From: Rhodanobacter sp. PCA2
GTDB taxonomy: Bacteria; Pseudomonadota; Gammaproteobacteria; Xanthomonadales; Rhodanobacteraceae
Length of the DNA: 64,000 nucleotides
Reading direction: 5' to 3'
Assembly (NCBI RefSeq): GCF_013620825.1
Contig: NZ_NJIC01000048.1
Coordinates: 1 to 64,000 of the forward strand
Of the stretch, positions 48,067 through 59,993 are shown in pieces (the stretch's first letter is position 1; every line of letters starts with the position of its first letter). A model generated the notes under the pieces. The model was not told where the DNA came from. It ran no database searches and worked only from the letters and a program-made list of their open reading frames with translations. The position numbers and the translations under genes are program-made.

Positions 48067-49278
48067 ATGAGCGGCGCCTCGATGCTGCGGCGGATTCCGC
48101 GCGGCATCTGGGCGCTGGGCCTGGTGTCGATGTTGATGGACATCTCCTCGGAGATGATCCACGCGCTGCTGCCGGTGTACCTGGTGGGCACGCTGGGCAT
48201 CTCCACGCTGGCGGTGGGCTTCATCGAAGGCATCGCGGAGTCGACCGCGTCGATCGTGAAGGTGTTTTCCGGCGCGCTGTCGGACTGGCTGGGCCGGCGC
48301 AAGCTGCTGGCGGCGATCGGCTACGGGCTGGCGGCGCTGACCAAGCCGGTGTTCCCCTTGGCGCAGACGGTGGGCTGGGTGGTGGCCGCGCGCTTCGTGG
48401 ACCGCGTCGGCAAGGGCATCCGCGGCGCGCCGCGCGACGCGCTGATCGCGGACCTGGCGCCGCCGGGCATGAGCGGCGCCGCGTTCGGGCTGCGCCAATC
48501 GCTGGACATCACGGGCGCCTACATCGGCCCGCTGCTGGCGATCGCGCTGATGTGGCTGGGCGGCAACGACATCCCGCTGGTGTTCTGGGTCGCGGTGCTG
48601 CCGGCGTTCGCCGCGTTCGCGCTGATCGCGTTCGCCGTGCACGACGTGCCGCGCGCAGCTGCCGCGCCTGCGCGGCGCATGCCGCTGGCGCGCGCCGAAC
48701 TGGCCCGGCTGCCGCCGCTGTACTGGCAGGTGGTGGTGGTGGCCGCGGTGTTCACCTTGGCGCGCTACAGCGAGGCGTTCCTGGTGCTGCGGGCGCAGGA
48801 GCTGAAGCTGCAACTGGCGCTGATCCCGCTGGTGCTGGTGCTGATGAACGTGGTCTACGCACTGGCCGCCTATCCGTTCGGCAAGCTGGCCGACCGCCTC
48901 GACCGCGGCGTGCTGCTCGCCATCGGCTTCGGCGTGCTGGTGCTGGCCGACCTGGTGCTGGCGCTGCCGGGCGGCCTGCCCGGGCTGGCTGCCGGCGTGA
49001 TGCTGTGGGGGCTGCACATGGGCATGACCCAGGGCCTGCTCGCCGCGCTGGTGGCCGACACGGCGCCGGAATCGCTGCGCGGCACCGCGTTCGGCATGTA
49101 CAACCTGGTCAGCGGCGTGGCCCTGCTGCTGGCCAGCGTGCTGGCTGGCGGACTGTGGGAACGCATCGGCCCGCAGGCCACCTTCCTCGCCGGCGCCGCG
49201 TTCGCCACGCTGGCCCTGCTCGGCCTGCTCGTGCTGCTGCGGCGATGGTCCGTGAACAGGCGCCCGGCGCCGCCGTGA
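48067..49278 (+). CDS. Major facilitator superfamily transporter
   Basis: 403 residues with about 11-12 hydrophobic segments. The start MSGASMLRRIPRGIWALGLV is followed by SMLMDISSEMIHALLPVYLV, a loop with GRRKLLAAIGYGL (MFS motif A-like DWLGRRK) and a charged central loop at about 200-215. It belongs to the MFS_1 group; the substrate is not recognisable. It lies 95 bp after cpdB on the same strand and ends directly against a convergent gene. Confidence 0.88.
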   Translation: MSGASMLRRIPRGIWALGLVSMLMDISSEMIHALLPVYLVGTLGISTLAVGFIEGIAESTASIVKVFSGALSDWLGRRKLLAAIGYGLAALTKPVFPLAQTVGWVVAARFVDRVGKGIRGAPRDALIADLAPPGMSGAAFGLRQSLDITGAYIGPLLAIALMWLGGNDIPLVFWVAVLPAFAAFALIAFAVHDVPRAAAAPARRMPLARAELARLPPLYWQVVVVAAVFTLARYSEAFLVLRAQELKLQLALIPLVLVLMNVVYALAAYPFGKLADRLDRGVLLAIGFGVLVLADLVLALPGGLPGLAAGVMLWGLHMGMTQGLLAALVADTAPESLRGTAFGMYNLVSGVALLLASVLAGGLWERIGPQATFLAGAAFATLALLGLLVLLRRWSVNRRPAPP

Positions 49279-49743
49279 TCATCGCCGTTGCGCCGGTCTG
49301 TCGACCGGCGCAACGGCGCGCTCCCACCCGGCCACCGGCCCCGGCTGCAGGCGGAACAGCGGATGGGGTTCCGGGCGGACCAGTCCGCGCCAGCGCGCGT
49401 GCAACGACGGGTCGCGTACCTCCAGCTTCGCCAGCAGGTGCCGCCATTCCAGATCGAGCTGGCCATCGTTCAGAGGCAGCGCCGCCGCGTCGCGCCGCAC
49501 CGGCCCGAAACGGCTGCGGTCGAAGCGGTAGCCGCGCGCCAGCGACTCGGTGTGGACCGCGGCGAGATAGGCGTTGATCGCCAGCGTCGGCGTGGCGTGC
49601 CGGCGGAAACGGTCGAGCTGGGGATGCCGGCGATAGCCGCGCGTGGCGCCGCGCAGCATGGCGCGCGCCAGCAACGCCTCGCGCCACAAGGCCACCAGGC
49701 CTTTCGCATCCAGGTAACGAGGGTGCAGCGACCACAGGCGCAC
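49279..49743 (-). CDS. Pyrimidine-dimer DNA glycosylase-like protein
   Basis: About 154 residues from a GTG at 49743 with AGGGA 6 nt upstream. It begins (M)RLWSLHPRYLDAKGLVALWREALLA in part, the signature of the Pyr_excise family related to T4 endonuclease V, and continues TRGYRRHPQLDRF. The family removes UV photoproducts by base excision. Being compact and without an operon partner, it is probably expressed alone. Confidence 0.85.
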   Translation of the reverse strand: MRLWSLHPRYLDAKGLVALWREALLARAMLRGATRGYRRHPQLDRFRRHATPTLAINAYLAAVHTESLARGYRFDRSRFGPVRRDAAALPLNDGQLDLEWRHLLAKLEVRDPSLHARWRGLVRPEPHPLFRLQPGPVAGWERAVAPVDRPAQRR

Positions 49744-49814
49744 GACGGATCCCTGCGGTCCGCAAACGACGGGCCCGCGACGCCGCAGGATGCCATGCGC
49801 GGGCCGGCGGCGGT

Positions 49815-51098
49815 TCAGTCCGTCGGCGTGTGCCGCAGGCGGCCCACCTCGTCGGACCGCACCGCACCCCCACGGTTCGACCAGGACTGGCGGATGTAGC
49901 TGACCACCGCCGCCACTTCCGCGTCGCTCAGCTGCTGCGCGAACGGCGGCATCGAATACGGCCGCGGGTTGCCTGCGGTGGCCGGCGCGAAGCCGCCCAG
50001 CAGCACGCCGCGCACGGCGTTGGTCGCGGTGGGCTCGGTCACCGAGGTGTTGCCGTCCAGCGGCGGGGAGACACCAGGCACGCCTTCGCCCTGCTTGCCG
50101 TGGCAGGTGGAGCACTGCTGCTCGTAGAGCTTGCCGCCCTGCGCGTGGCTGGCGGCCTTCGCGAACGCCGCGGGTGCGGCCGGCGCCGGCCCGCGCGCAG
50201 GCAGCGCCTGCAGGTAGACCGCCACCGCCTGCAGGTCGGCGTCGCTCATGTGCTGGGTGCTGTTGCGCACCACGTCGGCCATCGGGCCGAACGCGGTGCC
50301 CCTGGCCGACTGGCCGGTCTTGAGCAGGTCCACGATGTCCTGGCCGCTCCAGCCCGCCAGCCCGCCGCCCGGCTGCGTGCTCAGGTCCGGCGCGTACCAG
50401 TCCTGCGCGGGTATCGTGCCGCCGGCGAGGTGGTGGTCCTTGTCCATGCCGCCCCACGCGTTGCGCGTGGTATGGCATTCGTTGCAGTGGCCCAGGCCCT
50501 GCACCAGGTAGGCGCCGCGGTTCCACTCCGCCGACTTGCCCGGATCGTCCCGGTACACGCCCGGCGTGAAGTACAGCGCACGCCACGCCAGCAGGCTGGC
50601 GCGCACGTTGTAGGGAAAGGACAGCCCCGGCGCGCGATCGGGCTGGCGCACCGGCGGCAGCGACTTCAGGTAGGCGAAGATCGCCAGCGCGTCGTCGCGG
50701 TTGACCCTGGTGAACGAGGTGTAGGAGAACACCGGATACAGCAGCTCGCCGCCGCGCCCCTTGCCCTCGTGCAGCGCGCGCCAGAAATCCTCGAAGCCCC
50801 ACTGGCCGATGCCGGTTTCCGCATCGGGCGTGAGGTTGGGCGCGGGCACGTCGCCGAACGGCGTGGGCAGCGCGCGGCCGCCGGCATAGCGCTGGCCGCC
50901 GCGCGCCGTATGGCAGGCGGCGCAGTCGCCCACCGCGGCGAGGTATTCGCCGCGCGCGACCAGCGCGGGATCGCGCAGCTTCGCCGCCTCGGCCTCGAGC
51001 TGCGCGGCCGGCGCAGGATGCGCCCGGCCCGGCACGAACAGCCACCAGCCCAGCAGCGCGGCTCCGCCCAGCACCGGGATCAGCCACCAGCGTTTCAT
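49815..51098 (-). CDS. Triheme membrane-anchored cytochrome c
   Basis: 427 residues. An N-terminal anchor (MKRWWLIPVLGGAALLGWWLF) is followed by three cytochrome c domains with CAACH, CNECH and CSTCH heme sites. The arrangement resembles the cytochrome subunits of membrane alcohol, gluconate or aldehyde dehydrogenases, but no dehydrogenase gene is adjacent. It would carry electrons in the periplasm towards terminal oxidases. The start overlaps the stop of the upstream cytochrome gene (ATGA). Confidence 0.9.
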   Translation of the reverse strand: MKRWWLIPVLGGAALLGWWLFVPGRAHPAPAAQLEAEAAKLRDPALVARGEYLAAVGDCAACHTARGGQRYAGGRALPTPFGDVPAPNLTPDAETGIGQWGFEDFWRALHEGKGRGGELLYPVFSYTSFTRVNRDDALAIFAYLKSLPPVRQPDRAPGLSFPYNVRASLLAWRALYFTPGVYRDDPGKSAEWNRGAYLVQGLGHCNECHTTRNAWGGMDKDHHLAGGTIPAQDWYAPDLSTQPGGGLAGWSGQDIVDLLKTGQSARGTAFGPMADVVRNSTQHMSDADLQAVAVYLQALPARGPAPAAPAAFAKAASHAQGGKLYEQQCSTCHGKQGEGVPGVSPPLDGNTSVTEPTATNAVRGVLLGGFAPATAGNPRPYSMPPFAQQLSDAEVAAVVSYIRQSWSNRGGAVRSDEVGRLRHTPTD

Positions 51099-51838
51099 GG
51101 ATTCACCCCGCTCTTGCCCATCACGCACCAGCCCGGCAGCGGCTCGCGCTGCGCGCTGGCCGGCACGGGATGCATGTCGTTCGGCGGCGGCTGGCTGGCC
51201 AGCCACGCGGCCACCGCGGCGACGTCGCCGCCGGTCATGCGATTGGCCACCACGACCATGCAGCCGGGGCCGTCGGTGACGCGCTGGTGCGTGCGCCACG
51301 CCTCCAGTTGCGCATTGATGTATGCATAGGACAGGCCCGCCAGGCCCGGCATCATCGGCTCCACGCCGGTCAGCGTGCTGCCGTGGCAGCTCTCGCAGGA
51401 GGGCACGCCGCGGCCGGGATCGCCGTGGCGTACCAGTTGCTCGCCGCGCTGCAGCGCCGCGGCGGACACCGCGGGCACCGGCTGGCGCCGGTACGGCACC
51501 TGCTGCGCCGCGAAGTATTCCGCGATCTGGCGCAGGTAGTCAGGGCTCAACTGGCGCACCACGTATTCCATCGCCGCATGGCGGCGCTGGCCGCCCTGGA
51601 AGAATTCCAGCTGTTGCAGCAGGTAGCCGGCCGGCTTGCCGGCCAGGCGCGGCACTTTCGCGTCGCCCGGCAGGCCTTCGCCGTGGTCGCCATGGCAACT
51701 GGCGCAGGCGGCGACGCGCTGCTGCATGGAATCCGGGGCATCAGCCGCAAGCACGCCCGCGCCCGCGCCGGACGCAAGCCATACGACGCCGGCGCTCAAC
51801 AGGAAGCGCAAGGAAAACCGGAGATTCATTCCTGCCAT
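51095..51838 (-). CDS. Diheme cytochrome c (c4-like)
   Basis: About 247 residues with a signal peptide (NLRFSLRFLLSAGVVWLASG) and two heme sites, CASCHG and CESCHG, in two similar halves, as in cytochrome c4. The start is uncertain: ATG 51838 has no clear Shine-Dalgarno, and ATG 51829 has AGGA directly against it. It is translationally coupled to the triheme protein and probably forms an electron chain with it. Confidence 0.85.
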   Translation of the reverse strand: MAGMNLRFSLRFLLSAGVVWLASGAGAGVLAADAPDSMQQRVAACASCHGDHGEGLPGDAKVPRLAGKPAGYLLQQLEFFQGGQRRHAAMEYVVRQLSPDYLRQIAEYFAAQQVPYRRQPVPAVSAAALQRGEQLVRHGDPGRGVPSCESCHGSTLTGVEPMMPGLAGLSYAYINAQLEAWRTHQRVTDGPGCMVVVANRMTGGDVAAVAAWLASQPPPNDMHPVPASAQREPLPGWCVMGKSGVNP

Positions 51839-51944
51839 TGTAATCGGGCGTGCCGGCGCCGGCGGCCCGAAACCGGGGGTCGCGACAACCTGCCGCGGTC
51901 GCACATCGGCCGCGGTCCCGAAGGAACAGTTGCAAATGCACCTG

Positions 51945-51974
51945 TTGACTGCAGTGCAACACAGGTCTTAGTGT
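51945..51974 (+). promoter_or_regulatory. Candidate thr operon promoter
   Basis: TTGACT (51945-51950), 18 bp, TAGTGT (51969-51974). It is the best promoter match ahead of the leader peptide. Transcription would start close to 51982, almost on the first ATG of the leader ORF. Confidence 0.55.
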
Positions 51975-51981
51975 CGGCTCC

Positions 51982-52146
51982 ATGTCGCCGCATTCCGCCA
52001 TCGCACGCATGCATTCCGTACCGGCCATCGCCGGTCGCATGCCGTCGCGCACGGGCGACATCGCCGCCATCGCCACGATCACCACCACGATTATTACCAC
52101 CGGTACCGGTACCTCCGGCTACGGGTGGGCGTTCGTGCGCGAGTAA
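51982..52146 (+). CDS. thrL: Threonine operon leader peptide
   Basis: A short ORF ending TAA at 52146, with possible starts at 51982, 52009 and 52039. Its C-terminal half reads [16 protein letters not shown]: nine Thr and four Ile in sixteen residues, the pattern of thrL leaders that sense Thr and Ile tRNA charging. It lies directly upstream of hom-thrB-thrC. No good ribosome binding site is visible for any start; the first ATG may be read from a nearly leaderless transcript. Confidence 0.85.
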   Translation: MSPHSAIARMHSVPAIAGRMPSRTGDIAAIATITTTIITTGTGTSGYGWAFVRE

Positions 52147-52162
52147 CACTTCACACACGCAA

Positions 52163-52186
52163 CGGCCCCCTCGACGAGGCGGGCCG
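52163..52186 (+). terminator. Candidate thr attenuator hairpin
   Basis: CGGCCC-CCTC-GAC-GAGG-C-GGGCCG: a 10-bp stem with one bulge, 16 nt after the leader peptide stop. Position fits an attenuator. There is no T-run after it, so termination may be Rho-linked or the true hairpin may differ. Confidence 0.5.
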
Positions 52187-52236
52187 GTGCACACCGACAC
52201 GCCAGACGAAGCGGGGCCTCCACCGGAGAGCTCACC

Positions 52237-53394
52237 GTGAACGTCTGCGCACCACCCAATGCAGTAGCCCAGGAAGCCTTCTCGCTGTCGCGCTTCATGG
52301 CGCTGCCCGACGCGCGCCGCCAGCGCACGCTGGCCGTGGGCCTGATCGGCCCCGGCCGGGTCGGCAGCGCCCTGCTCCAGCAGTTGCGCGCGGCCCAGCC
52401 ACGACTGGCGCGCGAAGCGGGCCTGCAGCTGAAGCTGTGCGGCGTGGTCGCCCGGCAGCGCATGTGGCTGGACCACGACGATCCCGAACTGAACTCCCGC
52501 AGCCACGGCGCGCAGACCTGGCGCCCCAGCGACCTCGACGCGTTCGCCGCCCACGTGCAGCGCGCCGGCGAGCGCCACGCGCTGCTGGTGGATTGCAGCG
52601 CCAGCGACGCGGTGGCCTCGCACTATCCCCGCTGGCTGGCCGCCGGCGTGCACGTGGTGACGCCGAACAAACTGGCGGCCAGCGGCCCGCTGGAACGCTG
52701 GCGCGCGATCCGCCAGGCCTGCGCCGGCGGCGCGCGCTACCGCTACGAGGCCACCGTGTGCGCCGGGCTGCCGGTGGTGCAGACGCTGCGCGACCTGCTC
52801 GACACTGGCGACGAGCTGTGCGCGGTGCACGGCATGTTCTCCGGCACCCTGGCCTGGCTGTGCAACCGCCACGACGGCCAGCAGCCGTTCTCCGCGCTGG
52901 TGCGCGAGGCGCATGCGCTGGGCTATACCGAACCCGATCCGCGCGACGACCTGTCCGGCCTGGACGTGGCGCGCAAGCTGGTGATTCTGGCCCGCGAGGC
53001 GAGCTGGCCGCTGTCGCTGGAACAGGTGCAGGTGGAAAGCCTGGTGCCGCCGGAGCTGGCCGACGTGCCGGTGGAGGAATTCATGCAGCGGCTGGACCTG
53101 CTGGATGCGCCGATGGCCGCGAAGCTGGCCGAGGCGCACACGCGCGGCGGCGTGCTGCGCCACGTGGCGCAGCTGGACCGCCACGGCCGCGCCAGCGTGC
53201 GGCTGCAGGTGTTGCCGGCCACGCATGCGTTCGCGCACTCCCGGCTGACCGACAACGTGGTGCAATTCAGCACGCGCCGTTACCGCGACAATCCCCTGCA
53301 GGTGCAAGGTCCCGGCGCCGGGCCGGAAGTGACCGCGGCCGGCGTGTTCGCCGACCTGCTGCGCATCGCCGAAACGCTGGAGCCGCACGCATGA
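52237..53394 (+). CDS. hom: Homoserine dehydrogenase
   Basis: 385 residues, GTG start with CGGAG about 9 nt upstream. The NAD(P)-binding motif [16 protein letters not shown] lies at about 35-50, then [10 protein letters not shown] and the catalytic [14 protein letters not shown] and [10 protein letters not shown] segments. It resembles the C-terminal half of bifunctional ThrA/MetL but has no aspartokinase domain and no ACT domain. It reduces aspartate semialdehyde to homoserine. First structural gene of the thr operon; the stop overlaps thrB. Confidence 0.93.
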   Translation: MNVCAPPNAVAQEAFSLSRFMALPDARRQRTLAVGLIGPGRVGSALLQQLRAAQPRLAREAGLQLKLCGVVARQRMWLDHDDPELNSRSHGAQTWRPSDLDAFAAHVQRAGERHALLVDCSASDAVASHYPRWLAAGVHVVTPNKLAASGPLERWRAIRQACAGGARYRYEATVCAGLPVVQTLRDLLDTGDELCAVHGMFSGTLAWLCNRHDGQQPFSALVREAHALGYTEPDPRDDLSGLDVARKLVILAREASWPLSLEQVQVESLVPPELADVPVEEFMQRLDLLDAPMAAKLAEAHTRGGVLRHVAQLDRHGRASVRLQVLPATHAFAHSRLTDNVVQFSTRRYRDNPLQVQGPGAGPEVTAAGVFADLLRIAETLEPHA

Positions 53395-54389
53395 ACGCCC
53401 CCGTACTGTTGCAGGAAGCCATGAAGCCCTCGTCGTCCCGTTCCCGCCTCCGCCGCGACCATGCCGTCGCGTTCGCCCCCGCCTGCGTCGGCAACGTCGG
53501 CGTCGGTTTCGACATCCTCGGCCACAGCATGGCCGGTGCGGGCGATCGCGCCGAGGTGCGGCGCATCGACGAGCCCGTGGTGCGCATCGCGGCGATCCAC
53601 GGCAGCGCGGCCGCGCTGCCGCTGGACGCGAGCGCGAACACCGCGGGCGTCGCGCTGCTCGCGCTGCGCAAGGCACTGGGCCTGCGCCACGGCTTCGAAC
53701 TCACGCTGCACAAGGGCATCGCGCTGGGCTCGGGCATGGCCGGCTCGGCGGCGTCCTGCGTGGCGGCGCTGGTCGCCGCCAACGCGCTGCTGGACACGCC
53801 GCTGCCGCGCGAGGCGCTGTACGGCTTCGCGATGGACGGCGAGGCGGTGGCCAGCGGCGGCCGCCACGGCGACAACGTGGGCCCGCAACTGCTCGGCGGC
53901 CTGGTGCTGGCCACGCACGACCGGCTGTTGCGCATCCCGGTGCCAGCCGACTGGCACTGCGCGCTGGTGCATCCGCATTTCGTGCTGGAGACGCGCAAGG
54001 CGCGCGCCGCGCTGGCCGGCCACTACGCGCTGGGCGAATTCGTGGCGCAGAGCGCGAACCTCTCGCTGCTGCTCGCCGGCTGCTTCCGCGGCGACGCCGC
54101 GCTGGTGCGCGAAGGCCTCAAGGACGTGCTGGTGGAACCGCGCCGCGCGCCGCTGGTGCCGCACTTCGCCCGCGTGAAGCAGGCCGCGCTGGACCACGGC
54201 GCGCTGGGCGCCAGCATCTCGGGCGGCGGCCCCAGCGTGTTCGGCTGGTTCGAGTCGCAGGCCAGGGCGACCGCGGCCGCGGCCGCGATGCGCGCGGCGT
54301 TCGCCGAAGGCGCGCTGGACAGCGACGTGTTCGTGGCGCCGATCGACGGCCCGGCGGCCATGCTGGTCGACGACGAGGCCCGGGCATGA
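53391..54389 (+). CDS. thrB: Homoserine kinase
   Basis: 332 residues in the GHMP kinase family. [20 protein letters not shown] is the N-terminal motif, [20 protein letters not shown] the phosphate-binding loop, and [14 protein letters not shown] the C-terminal motif 3. It phosphorylates homoserine. The ATG at 53391 overlaps the hom stop; a second ATG ten codons in is possible. The stop overlaps thrC by 4 bp. Confidence 0.95.
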   Translation: MNAPVLLQEAMKPSSSRSRLRRDHAVAFAPACVGNVGVGFDILGHSMAGAGDRAEVRRIDEPVVRIAAIHGSAAALPLDASANTAGVALLALRKALGLRHGFELTLHKGIALGSGMAGSAASCVAALVAANALLDTPLPREALYGFAMDGEAVASGGRHGDNVGPQLLGGLVLATHDRLLRIPVPADWHCALVHPHFVLETRKARAALAGHYALGEFVAQSANLSLLLAGCFRGDAALVREGLKDVLVEPRRAPLVPHFARVKQAALDHGALGASISGGGPSVFGWFESQARATAAAAAMRAAFAEGALDSDVFVAPIDGPAAMLVDDEARA

Positions 54390-55702
54390 GTGCTGCGCTG
54401 CGTTACCTGAGTACCCGCGGCCGCGCGCCCGCCGCCACGCTGGGCGAGGCGATCGCCGCCGGACTGGCGCCGGACGGCGGCCTCTACGTGCCGGAACGCC
54501 TGCCCACGCTGGCGCCCGCGGACTTCGCCCCGCATGGCACGCTGGCGGACACCGCGGCGACCCTGCTCGCGCCGTTCTTCGCGGGCGATCCGCTGGCCGC
54601 CGAACTGCCGGCGATCTGCGCGGAGGCGCTGGATTTCCCGGTGCCGCTGCGCGCATTGCCGTACCTGGATGCGCAGGTGCTGGAGCTGTTCCACGGCCCC
54701 ACCGCCGCGTTCAAGGACGTGGGCGCGCGCTTCCTCGCCGCCAGCCTGCGCCGGCTGCCGCGGGCGGATGCGCGGACGCTCACCATCCTCGTCGCCACTT
54801 CCGGCGATACCGGCGCGGCGGTGGGCGCGGCGTTCCATCGCCAGCCCGGCGTACGCGTGGTGATCCTGTACCCGGACGGCCTGGTCTCGCCGCGGCAGGC
54901 GCACCAGCTCGGCTGTTTCGGCGACAACGTGCAGGCCTTGCGCGTGGCCGGCCGCTTCGACGATTGCCAGCGCATGGTGAAGGCGGCGCTCAACGACGCC
55001 GGGCTGCAACACGCGCTGCCGCTCAGCTCCGCCAACAGCATCAGCCTGGGCCGCCTGCTGCCGCAGATGAGCTACTACGCGCACGCCGCGCTGGGCTGGT
55101 GGCGCGAACATCGCGCGCCGCTGGACTTCATCGTGCCCACCGGCAACCTCGGCAACGCGCTGGCCTGCCTGTGGGTGCGCGCGATGGGCCTTCCGGTGGG
55201 CGAAGTGCGGCTGGCGTGCAACGCGAACGCCACCCTGCCCGAATTCTTCGCCGGGCGGGATTACGCGCCGCGCGAAGCGGTCGCCACACTGGCGAACGCG
55301 ATGGACGTGGGTGCACCCAGCAACTTCGAACGCCTGCGCTGGAGCTTCGGCGACGACGACGCCGTGCGCCACGCGCTGCAGGCCGAAAGCGTGGACGACG
55401 CCACCATACGGCGCACCATCGCCGCGCACGCGCGCACGCACGGCGAGGCGTTCTGCCCGCACACCGCCACCGCCGTGCACGTGCTCGACCGCCTGCGCGA
55501 GCAGGGCGACGCGCGCCCCTGGACCGTGGTCGCCACCGCCCATCCGGCGAAGTTCGAGCAGGTGGTGGAACCGCTGGTGGGCCATCCGCTGGCCGTACCC
55601 TCGGCGCTGGCGGCCATGCTGCAGCGCTCGGCCACCGCCGCGCCCCTGGCGGCCAGCGACGAGGCCCTGAAGCACTGGCTGCGGCGCTCCGCACAGCCCT
55701 GA
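54386..55702 (+). CDS. thrC: Threonine synthase
   Basis: 438 residues. It starts [15 protein letters not shown], and [17 protein letters not shown] holds the PLP lysine at about Lys110. [15 protein letters not shown] and [10 protein letters not shown] bind the cofactor phosphate. It converts phosphohomoserine to threonine, completing the operon hom-thrB-thrC, all with 4-bp overlaps. Confidence 0.97.
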   Translation: MSAALRYLSTRGRAPAATLGEAIAAGLAPDGGLYVPERLPTLAPADFAPHGTLADTAATLLAPFFAGDPLAAELPAICAEALDFPVPLRALPYLDAQVLELFHGPTAAFKDVGARFLAASLRRLPRADARTLTILVATSGDTGAAVGAAFHRQPGVRVVILYPDGLVSPRQAHQLGCFGDNVQALRVAGRFDDCQRMVKAALNDAGLQHALPLSSANSISLGRLLPQMSYYAHAALGWWREHRAPLDFIVPTGNLGNALACLWVRAMGLPVGEVRLACNANATLPEFFAGRDYAPREAVATLANAMDVGAPSNFERLRWSFGDDDAVRHALQAESVDDATIRRTIAAHARTHGEAFCPHTATAVHVLDRLREQGDARPWTVVATAHPAKFEQVVEPLVGHPLAVPSALAAMLQRSATAAPLAASDEALKHWLRRSAQP

Positions 55703-55947
55703 AACCGGCCCCATCCACGTCGCCGCGACGGTGCCGGCGCGTACCCCTGCACGCTGAACACCGGCAATTGTCCGCGTGCCGGGCCACCCGGCAGGACTTC
55801 CCAGCCGTCACGATTAATTGCTAGGGTGCCCGCTGCACCAGTGGCACGCGGGCCCGGTTGACGACTGCGGCGACGCACGCTGCCACCCCTTTTCGCGGCC
55901 GCCGCCGAGGCGGCCGTCTGCCACCGGAACCTATCTTGGACGCCCGC

Positions 55948-58277
<2,330 letters not shown>

Positions 58278-58552
58278 TCCCGGCCTGGCCGGTGCGGCCG
58301 GGGTTCCCGGCCGCACCGCCGCACCCCGCCGGGTGTTCTTCCCGGCCGCCTCCTCTCGTGGCGCGACCCCGGTCCGCCGCCCCTGTCTTCCCCGCGACCA
58401 CCCATCGTCAGCAAAAAATCACAAGAAATGTGATGGACTACACAGGTCGAGGCATTGCGTAGCGCCGGCACAGGTGGTATGGACAGCTGTCCGCCGCATT
58501 GCTACCCTTCATGTCCCACAGGCACCGGATGCCATGTTCGGGGGGGAAAGGA

Positions 58553-59938
58553 ATGTTGCGGTTTCTGCACAGACAATCCACGCGCTGGCTGTTCGTGCTT
58601 GCGCTTGCCGAGTTCCTGCTGCTTTGCGCGTCGCTGAACGCCGCCACGTGGCTGCGTTTCGGCGATACCCACGAACTTGGCCACCTGCCCGAGCGCTCGG
58701 TGCTGTTCGCCGCGATGCTGATGCTGGGCCTCGCCGCCATGGGCCAGTACCAGGCCCACATGCGCGTCACCTGGTTCGGCCTGCTCGCCCGCCAGGCAGT
58801 GGGCTTCACGCTGGGCTGCCTGGGCCTGATCGTCGCCTATTACGTGCTGCCGATGGCCTTCATGGGCCGCGGCGTGCTGGGCCTCGCGCTGGTGATCGGT
58901 TTCGTGACGGTGACCGCGTTCCGCGCGGCGTTCCTGCGCCTGGTCGAGGTTGAGGTATTCAAGCGGCGCATCCTCGTGCTGGGCGGCGGCACGCGCGCGT
59001 CGCAGATCCACAGCCGCATGCGCCGCCGTTCCGACCGGCGCGGCTTCGTGGTGGTGGGCTTCGTGCCGCGGCCGGGCGAACCGGTCAACGTGCCGGCGGA
59101 ATTGCTGGTCACCCCCGATACGTCGCTGGAAGTCTGGGCCGAGCGCCACGCGATCGACGAGATCGTGGTGGGCGTGGACGACCGCCGCGGCAACCTCATG
59201 ATGGACGAGCTGCTGGAATGCCGGCAGCTGGGCATCGAGGTGACCGACCTCACCACGTTCTTCGAACGCGAATCGGGGCGCGTGCAGCTCGCGCTGACCT
59301 ATCCCTCGTGGCTGGTCTACTCCGGCGGCTTCTACGCCTCGCCGATGCGCCGGCTGAGCAAGCGCTGCTTCGACCTCGCCGCGGCGCTGCTGGTGCTGTT
59401 GCTGACTTGGCCGCTGATGCTGCTGACGGTGCTCGCGATCCGCATCGAATCCGGCGCGGGCCAGCCCATCCTGTACCGCCAGGAGCGCGTGGGCGTGCGC
59501 GGCAAGACATTCTGGCTGATCAAGTTCCGCAGCATGCGCACGGACGCGGAGCGCGACGGTGTGGCACGCTGGGCGTCCAAGGACGACGATCGCGTGACCC
59601 GCGTCGGGCGTTTCATCCGCAAGGTGCGGCTGGACGAGCTGCCGCAGCTGTGGAACGTGCTCAAGGGCGAGATGAGCTTCATCGGCCCGCGCCCGGAGCG
59701 CCCGCAGTTCGTCGCCGACCTGACGCAGAAGATCCAGTATTACAACCTGCGCCACTGCCTCAAGCCAGGGCTGGCCGGATGGGCGCAGTTGCGCTATCCC
59801 TACGGTGCGTCCGAGGACGATGCCGCCGAGAAGCTCAAGTACGACCTGTACTACGTCAAGAACAACAACCTGATGTTCGATCTGCTGATCCTGATCCAGA
59901 CAGTCGAAGTGGTGCTGTTCGGCCGGGGCGCACGCTGA
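58553..59938 (+). CDS. Polyprenyl-phosphate sugar transferase, EpsB/TIGR03013-like
   Basis: 461 residues. Four or five membrane helices in the first 140 residues are followed by a CoA-binding-like domain (RRILVLGGGTRASQI) and a C-terminal bacterial sugar transferase domain: a further helix, LYRQERVGVRGKTFWLIKFRSMR in part, DELPQLWNVLKGEMSFIGPRPERP and KPGLAGWAQ. It starts repeat-unit assembly by placing the first sugar on undecaprenyl phosphate. GGGGGGAAAGGA precedes the ATG. The 275-bp upstream region has a perfect palindrome GGACAGCTGTCC (58481-58492). Confidence 0.92.
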   Translation: MLRFLHRQSTRWLFVLALAEFLLLCASLNAATWLRFGDTHELGHLPERSVLFAAMLMLGLAAMGQYQAHMRVTWFGLLARQAVGFTLGCLGLIVAYYVLPMAFMGRGVLGLALVIGFVTVTAFRAAFLRLVEVEVFKRRILVLGGGTRASQIHSRMRRRSDRRGFVVVGFVPRPGEPVNVPAELLVTPDTSLEVWAERHAIDEIVVGVDDRRGNLMMDELLECRQLGIEVTDLTTFFERESGRVQLALTYPSWLVYSGGFYASPMRRLSKRCFDLAAALLVLLLTWPLMLLTVLAIRIESGAGQPILYRQERVGVRGKTFWLIKFRSMRTDAERDGVARWASKDDDRVTRVGRFIRKVRLDELPQLWNVLKGEMSFIGPRPERPQFVADLTQKIQYYNLRHCLKPGLAGWAQLRYPYGASEDDAAEKLKYDLYYVKNNNLMFDLLILIQTVEVVLFGRGAR

Positions 59939-59993
59939 CCGGCACCATCCGCCTGGACGGGCTTGGCGGAACCCCATGATCCGAGGATTCGCC

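Noticed and set aside
58470-58510. Sigma-54 promoter upstream of the sugar transferase
   Set aside because: TGG and TTGC elements are present, but the spacing is far from the GG-N10-GC required.
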